A stretch of DNA of 8,815 nt from NCBI GenBank assembly GCA_017623955.1, contig JAGAOA010000181.1:1-8815 (forward strand). Reading direction: 5' to 3'. Shown piece after piece: positions 1 to 6,419 of the stretch. The notes below the pieces were generated by a model. The model made no database searches, was not told the origin of the DNA, and saw nothing but the letters and a program-made list of their open reading frames with translations. Position 1 is the stretch's first letter; each line of letters begins with the position of its first letter. Source of the DNA: Opitutales bacterium. GTDB taxonomy: Bacteria; Verrucomicrobiota; Verrucomicrobiae; Opitutales; CAG-312. Position numbers and translations under genes: made by a program.

Positions 1-1
1 C

Positions 2-2020
2 GCCGTAGCAGTAAATCCTAAAGATGCTCGTTATGCACATTTAGTTGGCAAAAAGATTTGGCGTCCATTCCCAAAGGCTGAAATTACAATTATCGGTGAT
101 GAATATGTCGATATGAAGTTTGGTACAGGAGTATTAAAGGTAACTCCAGCCCATGACCCAGCTGACTTCGAGTTGGCACAACGTCATAATTTGCCAATAA
201 TCGAAGTTATGAACGCAGATGCAACTATGAACGAGCTTGCTGGTGAGGATTTCTGTGGTCTTGATCGTTTTGTTGCTCGCGATAAGGCGGTAGAAAAACT
301 TCGTCAAATGGGACAGTTAATTGCAGTTGAAGATTATGAAAATAATGTAGGTTTTTCAGAACGTGGTGGGCAACCAATAGAGCCTCGTTTGTCGGACCAA
401 TGGTTTATGCGTTATCCAAAGGTAGCCGAAGCAAAGGTAGCGGTTGAATCAGGTGCAATTAAATTTTGGCCAAGACGTTGGGAAAAAACATATACGCATT
501 GGCTTGAGAATATTCGGGATTGGTGTATTAGTCGTCAAATTTGGTGGGGACATCGTATCCCTGTTTGGTACAAGAAGGGGATTGAAAATCATGACATTAA
601 TAATCCAGAACATGTACATGTAAGTGTAGAAGGTCCAAGCGATCCTGAAAATTGGGTGCAAGATGAAGACTCTCTTGATACGTGGGCAAGTTCGTGGATT
701 TGGCCCTTTGGTACAATGGGGTGGCCAAATAGCGATGCTGAAAAGCAGAAGGCAATGTCGTATTTTTATCCTACTAGCGATTTGGTTACAGGTCCAGATA
801 TCATATTCTTCTGGGTAGCGCGTATGATTATGGCAGGTCTTGAATTCCTGCCAGATTCAATGCCTGAAAAAATTCCATTCCGCAATGTTTATTTTACGGG
901 TATTATTCGTGATATGCTCGGTCGTAAAATGTCGAAAAGTTTGGGTAATTCGCCTGACCCTCTCGATATCATAGCTCGTTATGGTGCTGATGGTTTGCGT
1001 TTTGGCGTTATGAATTGTGCTCCACAAGGACAAGATATTTTATTTAGCGAAGAGCGTGTAGAGATTGGCAGAAATTTCTGTAATAAACTTTGGAATGCTT
1101 GTCGTTTCCGTCAAATGTCGTCAGAGATGACTAAGAATGCTTCTATCGAAGAGATAGTTTCTCGTATAGATGCATCTGAGCTTGATGCTGACGATCACGC
1201 TATTATTGCAAGTCTTATAAAAGTAGCAGAACTTGTAAAGAAAGATTACGCAATTTATCAATTTAATAGTATTACACAGAACTTGTATTCATTCTTCTGG
1301 AATGATTTCTGTGGTTGGTATCTTGAAGTTTCTAAATCGCGTATGGCAGATGAATCTGCAAAGGCAACAGTTTTGGCAGTACAAGATTTGTGTATACGTC
1401 AAATGTTGTTGTTGCTACATCCATTTATGCCATTTATTACCGAGGAACTTTGGCATAGTATGAATTTTGGAAAAGAAGGCGATTTTATTCAGAATGAACT
1501 TCCAGAATTTGCTGATAAATTGGCAGAGCTTGGTCTAAACATAAATGAAACAGCCGTAGCTGAAACAGAAAAGTTAAAAGATTTTGTTTCTAAAGCTAGA
1601 GCTCTAAAAGCTCAGTGCAATATGGCAACTAAACGCGATGCTATACTGATGTTGTTACCTTCCGATGAAAGTGCAACAAAGTTGTTCAAAGCAAATGTAG
1701 ATAAACTTAAGAAGTTATCAGGTGCTATTGAAATCAATGTAATTGATGTTCAACCCGATGCTCCTGCAATACTTTCTGAGCTTGGTTCAATCTATGTTGA
1801 TGTAAAAGGTGCAGTTGATGTAGAAGCAGAAATAAAACGTTTAGAGAAAGATAAAGCAAAATTAGAAGGTGCAATAAAGTCGGCACAAGCACGATTATCA
1901 AACGAAGCCTTTACATCAAAAGCTCCACAAAATGTCATAGATGGAGCAAAGAAACAACTAGAAGAAAATATATCGAAGCTTGCAGAGATAGAGAAGTTGA
2001 TATCTAACTTCAAGAGCTAA
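2..2020 (+). CDS. valS: Valyl-tRNA synthetase, C-terminal ~673 residues (5' end outside window)
   Basis: Charges tRNA(Val) with valine in the cytoplasm; class Ia aminoacyl-tRNA synthetase. The reading frame is open from base 2, so the ATG at 113 is internal (a Met just before the conserved KFGTGVLKVTPAHDP block of the CP1 editing domain), not the start. In order one sees: the editing domain with GTG..VTPAHDP.DFELAQRH; the segment IRDWCISRQIWWGHRIPVWY, which returns to the catalytic core; DTWASSWIWPFGTMGWP; the KMSKS signature (bases 926-940, in GRKMSKSLGNSPDPLD); the anticodon-binding helical domain with HPFMPFITEELWH; and a C-terminal Lys/Glu-rich coiled coil (roughly the last 65 residues), typical of ValRS and used to hold tRNA. 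Bacterial ValRS is usually about 880-950 residues, so about a quarter, including the HIGH motif, lies upstream. There is no CxxC cluster between the WWGHRIP and DTW motifs, unlike many Firmicutes enzymes. Leucine codons are mostly CTT/TTG. Identity is very secure. Confidence 0.97.
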   Translation, partial: AVAVNPKDARYAHLVGKKIWRPFPKAEITIIGDEYVDMKFGTGVLKVTPAHDPADFELAQRHNLPIIEVMNADATMNELAGEDFCGLDRFVARDKAVEKLRQMGQLIAVEDYENNVGFSERGGQPIEPRLSDQWFMRYPKVAEAKVAVESGAIKFWPRRWEKTYTHWLENIRDWCISRQIWWGHRIPVWYKKGIENHDINNPEHVHVSVEGPSDPENWVQDEDSLDTWASSWIWPFGTMGWPNSDAEKQKAMSYFYPTSDLVTGPDIIFFWVARMIMAGLEFLPDSMPEKIPFRNVYFTGIIRDMLGRKMSKSLGNSPDPLDIIARYGADGLRFGVMNCAPQGQDILFSEERVEIGRNFCNKLWNACRFRQMSSEMTKNASIEEIVSRIDASELDADDHAIIASLIKVAELVKKDYAIYQFNSITQNLYSFFWNDFCGWYLEVSKSRMADESAKATVLAVQDLCIRQMLLLLHPFMPFITEELWHSMNFGKEGDFIQNELPEFADKLAELGLNINETAVAETEKLKDFVSKARALKAQCNMATKRDAILMLLPSDESATKLFKANVDKLKKLSGAIEINVIDVQPDAPAILSELGSIYVDVKGAVDVEAEIKRLEKDKAKLEGAIKSAQARLSNEAFTSKAPQNVIDGAKKQLEENISKLAEIEKLISNFKS

Positions 2021-2034
2021 AAAGCTTTTGTAAA

Positions 2035-2072
2035 AAATAAAAAGCATTCTCGTTTGAGAATGCTTTTTATTT
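2035..2072. terminator. Bidirectional rho-independent terminator between valS and the convergent pilin-like gene
   Basis: A perfect 17-bp stem (2035-2051 with 2056-2072) around a 4-base GTTT loop. The core is GCATTCTC/GAGAATGC, flanked by an A-tract on the left and a T-tract on the right. Read on the plus strand it is a hairpin ending in CTTTTTATTT, 15 bases after the valS stop. Read on the minus strand it is the same shape, starting 24 bases beyond the stop of the gene at 2096-2806. The symmetry and position between convergent stop codons indicate that it serves both transcripts. Confidence 0.9.
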
Positions 2073-2095
2073 AGAAACAAATTATCTAGTCTTTA

Positions 2096-2806
2096 TTATT
2101 CAATGTCCGAATCTTCGCCAACAAGCTTTGATTTTAGGATATTAGCACTTCCACCACGGATTGCTTGTGCGATATTGTATGTACGGCTTGTCTTATTATA
2201 TGCGTTGAGAACACCTTGTCCTGTTTGTTCATCTTTAAGACTTGCGAACCATTCAACGTGAGCGTCAACGAAAGCAATGTAACCACCGTCTTGTTTAAAT
2301 ACGCCAGTTTCTTCGTCCCATGAGCCGTTGCTTTTCAATCCACGCGACCATACTAATGGAGTTTTTGTAGGTGCATTTGGGTCAGTTCTGTTAGCAACTT
2401 CCCAGCTGATTGGGAAAGCCTTAAATTCAGGATTGATTTTCCAAGTTTGACCAATTTTGTTTGATACTGCAACGGGCATTGCAACGCCTTCTGATATTTT
2501 TTCAATAACAGGCAAGTCGAAGTCAAGAATCCAAATGCTAGGTTCATTTAGACTTTGTTTTTCAGCCAATACAGCTGCCCAAGAGTGAATATCTTTTGCT
2601 ACAACTGTACGAGTGCGCGTTCCAGTTTTTGCGTAAGACAACCAAGTATTGGCTATGTTACGAGCATTGTTCATAGCTTTAACTTTGTTACCTGCGCCCA
2701 AAACGCCAGTAAGGTTTGGGAATATCAGTGCAGCAAGAACACCGATAATAGCTATAACAATCAACAATTCAACGAGAGTAAAACCTCTTTTTATTTGTTT
2801 TTTCAT
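2096..2806 (-). CDS. Type IV pilin / type II secretion pseudopilin-like protein with prepilin N-terminus
   Basis: A 236-residue secreted or surface protein. The N-terminus MKKQIKRGFTLVELL is a textbook prepilin signal: a short Lys/Arg leader, cleavage expected after G8, F9 as the methylated first mature residue, and E13 as the mature Glu5. A hydrophobic helix runs to about residue 30 (AALIFP). The following helix (37-60) and the rest form the soluble head. Near the C-terminus is LVWSRGL (151-157), then GGYIAFVDAHVEWF (174-187). This resembles the 'F.DGHVE' block of the large prepilin-like families of Verrucomicrobiota, Lentisphaerota and Planctomycetota, here with Ala in place of the usual Gly. 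No prepilin peptidase, ATPase or secretin gene is nearby, so it is an orphan locus; such genes are often highly multi-copy in PVC genomes (family knowledge). No Shine-Dalgarno sequence is visible before the ATG; the stretch just upstream is A/T only apart from one G. The product could be a major or minor pseudopilin or a surface protein using the pilin export route; its exact role is unknown. Confidence 0.85.
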   Translation of the reverse strand: MKKQIKRGFTLVELLIVIAIIGVLAALIFPNLTGVLGAGNKVKAMNNARNIANTWLSYAKTGTRTRTVVAKDIHSWAAVLAEKQSLNEPSIWILDFDLPVIEKISEGVAMPVAVSNKIGQTWKINPEFKAFPISWEVANRTDPNAPTKTPLVWSRGLKSNGSWDEETGVFKQDGGYIAFVDAHVEWFASLKDEQTGQGVLNAYNKTSRTYNIAQAIRGGSANILKSKLVGEDSDIE

Positions 2807-2967
2807 ATTTTTATCAATTTTTGGTTTATAGTTAAATTTGTAGAAGAATGGGGAATAAAATATCTTCCAGACTTACTTATAATACTCTATCTATCTCTGA
2901 ATTTTGCAAGCAAAAATTTAAAAAAAACGTAAATGTTAGTTATAAAAATTGAGTGCTTAAGATGTTG

Positions 2968-2978
2968 TTGATTATCAA
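2968..2978. repeat. 11-base perfect palindrome (TTGAT-T-ATCAA)
   Basis: TTGATTATCAA reads the same on both strands around a central base and lies in the middle of the divergent spacer, just upstream of the weak candidate mgtE promoter. It could be a half-length operator for a dimeric regulator. Short palindromes are common by chance in AT-rich DNA, so a function is unproven. Confidence 0.3.
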
Positions 2979-3039
2979 AAATCTGTATTGATTAAAGTCT
3001 ATTTATCATATAAAAAGTAGGTATTTTAGAAATAAGTTT

Positions 3040-3067
3040 AAATTCAAGGTAAAAAAAACTTGAATTT
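3040..3067 (+). repeat. Inverted repeat in the mgtE leader
   Basis: AAATTCAAG (3040-3048) and CTTGAATTT (3059-3067) are perfect 9-base complements separated by a 10-base A-rich loop. The right arm runs into further T residues (five in all, 3065-3069). In RNA this would be a moderately weak stem-loop ending 42 bases before the mgtE start codon. It could be an attenuator-like leader hairpin, an operator, or an mRNA-stability element. It is too AT-rich to be a strong terminator. Confidence 0.5.
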
Positions 3068-3109
3068 TTGATACCAATGTAGATAAATAGGAGTGTTATT
3101 ATCACGTGT

Positions 3110-4498
3110 ATGTCGGACAACGAAGACAACAATATAGAATTGCCAATAGAACAGGGATATTCTCTGCACGATTTGGTAACGTTTGCTTCTAACAATGAGT
3201 TAAATCTTATTGATAGTTCGACTCTAGCCGAGACAAATCCACGAACAATAGCATTGTTTCTAGAGCGTATTGATGTAGATAGACAGCGTGAAGTTTTGCG
3301 TCGGTTTGATCCTGAAAAAGTTTCTGAAATTGTTTCAGAGATGGATCCAGAAGTTTCGGCTGAACTTGTTTCAGAAATGCGTGAGTTTCGTGCAGTTTCC
3401 GTTCTTAATGAAATGGAACCAGACGATGCTGCCGATATCGTTAGAGAGCTGGAAGAAGAAGATAAAGATCGTCTTCTTAAGGGAATGGAACGAGCTAATC
3501 CTGAATCGTCAGAGGACATTCGTGAATTGTTGGAATATCCTGCCGATACAGCAGGGGCTATAATGAATCCTCATGTTGCGATATTGCGTTGCGGAATGAC
3601 GATAGAAGATGCCATTTCGGCAGTGCGTCAAATGCGAGATGAGTATGAAGCCATATATTATTTGTATGTACTCGATGAAGACGATGTGCTTGAAGGTGTG
3701 TTATCGTTGCGAGCTCTTTTGTTGGCTCCAAAGGGAGCCTGCATAAATAATGTGATGTCGAAAAACCTCATTGGTTTGCTTTCACCCAATATGGATAAAG
3801 AGGTTGTAGCTCATATAATGGCAGATACAAATTATCATACATTGCCAGTTGTTGGCGATAACGGTGAACTTTTGGGTATTATAACACACGACGACGTTAT
3901 CGATATCATGATAGAAGAAGGTACCGAAGATATGCAAAAACTTGCTGGTGCTGGTGCCGATGAAGGTTTGTTTGACCCTATCAATATAAGTATGCGTCAG
4001 CGCATTCCATGGCTTCTTGTAAATTTGATAACAGCCTTTGTTGCCGCAGCAGTTGTAGGATTTTTCGACGATAGTATAAAAATGCTTCCATTGCTAGCAG
4101 CCTTTATGCCTATTATTGCTGGTATAGGAGGTAATACGGGCGCTCAAACACTAGCTATTACTGTTCGTTCGTTGGCATTGGGCGAAGTTGAAGTTTTTGA
4201 TAGAGGTAGAATTTGTATTCGTGAAGCATGTAAAGGATTTTATAATGGTGTTATAATTGGAGCTTTGGGAGCAGTTATTGCTGTTATTTCAACAGCTCGA
4301 TTAGATTTTGCATTAATTGTATGGATATCAATGGTAATGAATATGTCGCTTGGAGGTTTTATGGGTAGTTTCATTCCATTTACGTTGAAAAAGTATGGTT
4401 TCGACCCAGCCAGTGGTTCATCTGTTTTTGCAACAAGTGTAACCGATTCTGGTGGATTTTTTATTTTCTTGGGGCTAGGTTCGTTTTTTCTTTTGTAA
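3110..4498 (+). CDS. mgtE: MgtE-family magnesium transporter/channel
   Basis: A 462-residue inner-membrane Mg2+ channel, near the usual MgtE length. Residues about 20-145 form the acidic, helical N domain with its repeated pattern (DRQREVLRRFDPEKVSEIV; LNEMEPDDAADIVREL). Two CBS domains follow (about 148-208 and 214-272; PADTAGAIMNP, NYHTLPVVGDNGELLGIITHDDV). A linker helix then leads to a five-helix membrane domain from about 299. The pore signature is PIIAGIGGNTGAQTLAI (334-350) with VRSLALGEV. The C-terminus FDPASGSSVFATSVTDSGGF contains D446, which matches the pore Asp important for Mg2+ selectivity in Thermus MgtE. In this family, Mg2+ bound between the N and CBS domains closes the channel. 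The ATG at 3110 is chosen because the N domain begins soon after and no upstream ATG/GTG/TTG is in frame; the only Shine-Dalgarno-like GGAG (3090-3093) is 16 bases away, which is far. There are no partner genes; it is probably transcribed alone, as 88 bases separate it from the next gene. Confidence 0.95.
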   Translation: MSDNEDNNIELPIEQGYSLHDLVTFASNNELNLIDSSTLAETNPRTIALFLERIDVDRQREVLRRFDPEKVSEIVSEMDPEVSAELVSEMREFRAVSVLNEMEPDDAADIVRELEEEDKDRLLKGMERANPESSEDIRELLEYPADTAGAIMNPHVAILRCGMTIEDAISAVRQMRDEYEAIYYLYVLDEDDVLEGVLSLRALLLAPKGACINNVMSKNLIGLLSPNMDKEVVAHIMADTNYHTLPVVGDNGELLGIITHDDVIDIMIEEGTEDMQKLAGAGADEGLFDPINISMRQRIPWLLVNLITAFVAAAVVGFFDDSIKMLPLLAAFMPIIAGIGGNTGAQTLAITVRSLALGEVEVFDRGRICIREACKGFYNGVIIGALGAVIAVISTARLDFALIVWISMVMNMSLGGFMGSFIPFTLKKYGFDPASGSSVFATSVTDSGGFFIFLGLGSFFLL

Positions 4499-4586
4499 AA
4501 CATAGATTATTTTTGGTAATTTAAGTTTGCATTTTTATGGGGAAAGTTTAAATATACAACTAGTGTAATTTTTTATCCCTGTAATT

Positions 4587-5660
4587 ATGAAAACATCATT
4601 CTCAAAAATAAATCCAGCCGATTTTTATGCTGTAGTAGATGGTAAGAAAGTTGGGTTGTACATTCTCAAAAATAATAACGGCATTGAAATGTCTGTTACA
4701 AATTTCGGCGGTAGAGTTGTAGAGCTTTTTACTCCCGATAAGAATGGCGAGTTTGTCGATATTGTCTTAGGCAAAGAAACGCTTGATGAGTACGTAAACT
4801 TTAAAGATGAACGTTTTTTGGGTGCAACTATTGGGCGTTACGGAAATAGAATTGCAAATTCAAAATTTACCTTAAATGGAAAAGAATATAAATTGCCTAA
4901 AAACGATGGTAAAAATTCTTTGCATGGAGGTTTTAATGGTTTTGATATGAAGGTATGGGATGTAATTGAAGCTAATGAAACAAAACTTCATTTGCGTTTA
5001 ATTTCCCCCGATGGAGATGAGGGTTTTCCTGCAGAATTGACTGTTGATATGGTTTATTCACTCAATGATGCAAATGAATTTGATATAACTTATACAGCTA
5101 CATCAGATGGCGATACACATGTAAATCTTACGCATCATTCATTCTTTAATTTGCATGGAGCAGGCGTTGGCGATATTAATGATCATATTATGAAAATCAA
5201 CGCCGATAAATATACACCAATTGATGATACTTTAATTCCTGAAGGAGAACCGGCTTCAGTAGAAGGAACTCCTTTAGATTTTCGCAATCCAACAGTTATA
5301 GGCGATAGAGTTGATGATGATTTCATCCAACTCAAACGTGGTAATGGTTACGACCATAATTGGATATTAAATAAAACTTCTATTGATACATTAGAATTTG
5401 CTGCCGAAGTATATGAACCTCAGAGTGGACGTGTGTTGAGTGTTTATACAACCGAACCAGCAATGCAATTTTACGGTGGTAACTTTTTCCGTGGAACTCC
5501 TGGTAAGTGGGGTGCAGTTTATAATAAGCGAGCCTCATTAGCATTGGAAACACAACATTATCCAGATACTCCAAATCGTCCTGATTTCCCTTCAACATTG
5601 TTGCGTAAAGGAGAAACGTATACACATACATGTCGTTATGTTTTTTCTGTTCGCAAGTAA
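4587..5660 (+). CDS. galM: Aldose 1-epimerase (mutarotase)
   Basis: A 357-residue enzyme that interconverts alpha and beta anomers of hexoses (or pentoses) through ring opening; cytoplasmic, as no signal peptide is seen. The length fits the GalM family. Conserved blocks: TNFGGRVVELFTPDKNG (about 38-54), GATIGRYGNRIA (79-90; N87 and R88 contact substrate in the family), SLHGG (111-115) with H113, NLTHHSFFNL (180-189) with H184 as the likely general acid, GYDHNW (254-259) with D256, and LALETQHYPDTPN (318-330) with E321 as the likely general base. All residues expected for activity in the Lactococcus enzyme have counterparts here. It is the first gene of the apparent operon and its stop lies 6 bases before the activase ATG. 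The gene symbol reflects family; the natural sugar is unknown, and the company it keeps suggests a role serving the transported sugar rather than the classical Leloir pathway, since no galK or galT is present. Confidence 0.93.
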   Translation: MKTSFSKINPADFYAVVDGKKVGLYILKNNNGIEMSVTNFGGRVVELFTPDKNGEFVDIVLGKETLDEYVNFKDERFLGATIGRYGNRIANSKFTLNGKEYKLPKNDGKNSLHGGFNGFDMKVWDVIEANETKLHLRLISPDGDEGFPAELTVDMVYSLNDANEFDITYTATSDGDTHVNLTHHSFFNLHGAGVGDINDHIMKINADKYTPIDDTLIPEGEPASVEGTPLDFRNPTVIGDRVDDDFIQLKRGNGYDHNWILNKTSIDTLEFAAEVYEPQSGRVLSVYTTEPAMQFYGGNFFRGTPGKWGAVYNKRASLALETQHYPDTPNRPDFPSTLLRKGETYTHTCRYVFSVRK

Positions 5661-5666
5661 TAGAGT

Positions 5667-6419
5667 ATGTTGGGAACAATTTTCAGTATAGAAGAATTTG
5701 CCATAAACGATGGGCCTGGAATACGTACAACCGTATTTTTCAAAGGTTGTCCGTTGCGATGTCAGTGGTGTCATAATCCAGAAGGACAACAATTTCAGCC
5801 TCAATGGTTAGAAAAAAAGTCTGGACGCATTTTGAGTGGAATAACTCTTTCGAGTTCCGATTTAGCTAAAGAGCTTTTACGCAACGAGAAAATTTTTTCA
5901 CTCAATGATGGTGGTGTTACTTTTACAGGAGGTGAACCTTTGTCTCAACCAGATTTTCTTTTTGAAACTATGCGATTATTGAAAGGTCGAGTGCATCTTG
6001 CTATCGAGACAAGTGCTTTTGTAGCATCTGAAGTCTTTATAAAAGCGGTAGAACTTGCTGATTTTATGTTAGTAGATTGTAAAGTTATCGATAATTCTAT
6101 ACACAAAAAATATACTGGTGTTGATAACGTACAAATTTTACAAAACATAAAATATTTATGTACACACCAAACCGAATTTATTGTGCGAATACCTTTGATA
6201 GCAGACGTAAACGATTCCGTTGAAAATATGCGAGCCGTTGCCGAACTTTTAAAAGGTTCAAAAAAACTATTGAGAGTTGAACTTTTAACATATAATACAT
6301 CAGCTGGTGCAAAATATGCATGGTTGGGAAGAGATTACAATCCAGATTTTGATACTAAAAAAACTCCGGCAGTACATGATGAATTTTCAAAATATAATAT
6401 ACCATTTATAGTATTATGA
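5667..6419 (+). CDS. Glycyl radical enzyme activating protein (PflA-like radical SAM enzyme)
   Basis: A 250-residue radical SAM enzyme that uses a [4Fe-4S] cluster and S-adenosylmethionine to abstract a hydrogen from the glycine of its partner, almost certainly the next gene. The cluster motif is C28-x3-C32-x2-C35 (FKGCPLRCQWCHNPEG), preceded by the activase signature DGPGIRTTVFFKGC. TFTGGEP (85-91) is the SAM-binding GGE block and VDCK (136-139) corresponds to the D-x-K of PflA. LLTYNTSAGAKYAWLGRDY (206-224) is the late substrate-contact region, with Asn where E. coli PflA has His. Only about 50 residues separate the CxxxCxxC from TGGEP and the whole protein has just five Cys. It therefore lacks the ferredoxin-like insert with two extra clusters found in the activases of glycerol dehydratase, CutC and arylacetate decarboxylases, and has PflA-like size. 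The ATG sits 6 bases after the galM stop. Its stop codon overlaps the next start (ATGA), so the two proteins are translationally coupled. Confidence 0.93.
   Translation: MLGTIFSIEEFAINDGPGIRTTVFFKGCPLRCQWCHNPEGQQFQPQWLEKKSGRILSGITLSSSDLAKELLRNEKIFSLNDGGVTFTGGEPLSQPDFLFETMRLLKGRVHLAIETSAFVASEVFIKAVELADFMLVDCKVIDNSIHKKYTGVDNVQILQNIKYLCTHQTEFIVRIPLIADVNDSVENMRAVAELLKGSKKLLRVELLTYNTSAGAKYAWLGRDYNPDFDTKKTPAVHDEFSKYNIPFIVL

Larger units (their letters stand above)
2807..3109. other. Divergent intergenic region between the pilin-like gene and mgtE
   Basis: These 303 bases must contain the promoters for both flanking divergent genes. The region is very AT-rich and I see no convincing coding sequence; the small open frames here overlap the pilin gene on the other strand and have no recognisable motif. 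It holds an 11-base palindrome (2968-2978) and a 9-bp inverted repeat (3040-3067), listed separately. A TTGATT at 2988-2993 followed 15 bases later by TATAAA (3009-3014) could be a promoter for mgtE, but in DNA this AT-rich the match is weak evidence. On the minus strand, TTGCAA followed 19 bases later by TATTAT is an equally weak candidate for the pilin-like gene. I could not recognise an M-box or other Mg2+ riboswitch. Confidence 0.6.

Noticed and set aside
113..2020. ATG at 113 as the valS start
   Set aside because: The same frame is open back to base 2 and encodes conserved ValRS editing-domain sequence (ARYAHLVGKKIWRPFP...), so the gene is truncated by the window edge and 113 is an internal Met.
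2555..2932. Plus-strand open frame of 125 codons opposite the pilin-like gene
   Set aside because: It is antisense to a clear prepilin gene, has no recognisable motif, is rich in Phe, Cys and Ser as expected of a shadow frame, and lacks a ribosome binding site.
2807..3109. M-box magnesium riboswitch ahead of mgtE
   Set aside because: The region is nearly all A/T with only one short stem; the several conserved helices and purine-rich loops of the M-box are not seen.
3098..3112. Non-canonical ATT start at 3098 for mgtE, closer to the GGAG
   Set aside because: Spacing would be only 4 bases and ATT starts are very rare; the ATG at 3110 already precedes the N domain by about 20 residues.
2992..3519. 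Minus-strand open frame of 175 codons overlapping the mgtE start
   Set aside because: Its Ser/Arg-rich low-complexity composition is what the antisense of an acidic Glu/Asp-rich MgtE N domain yields; no domain is visible.
4499..4586. Terminator after mgtE
   Set aside because: No inverted repeat followed by a T-tract could be found, so read-through from mgtE into the mutarotase gene remains possible.
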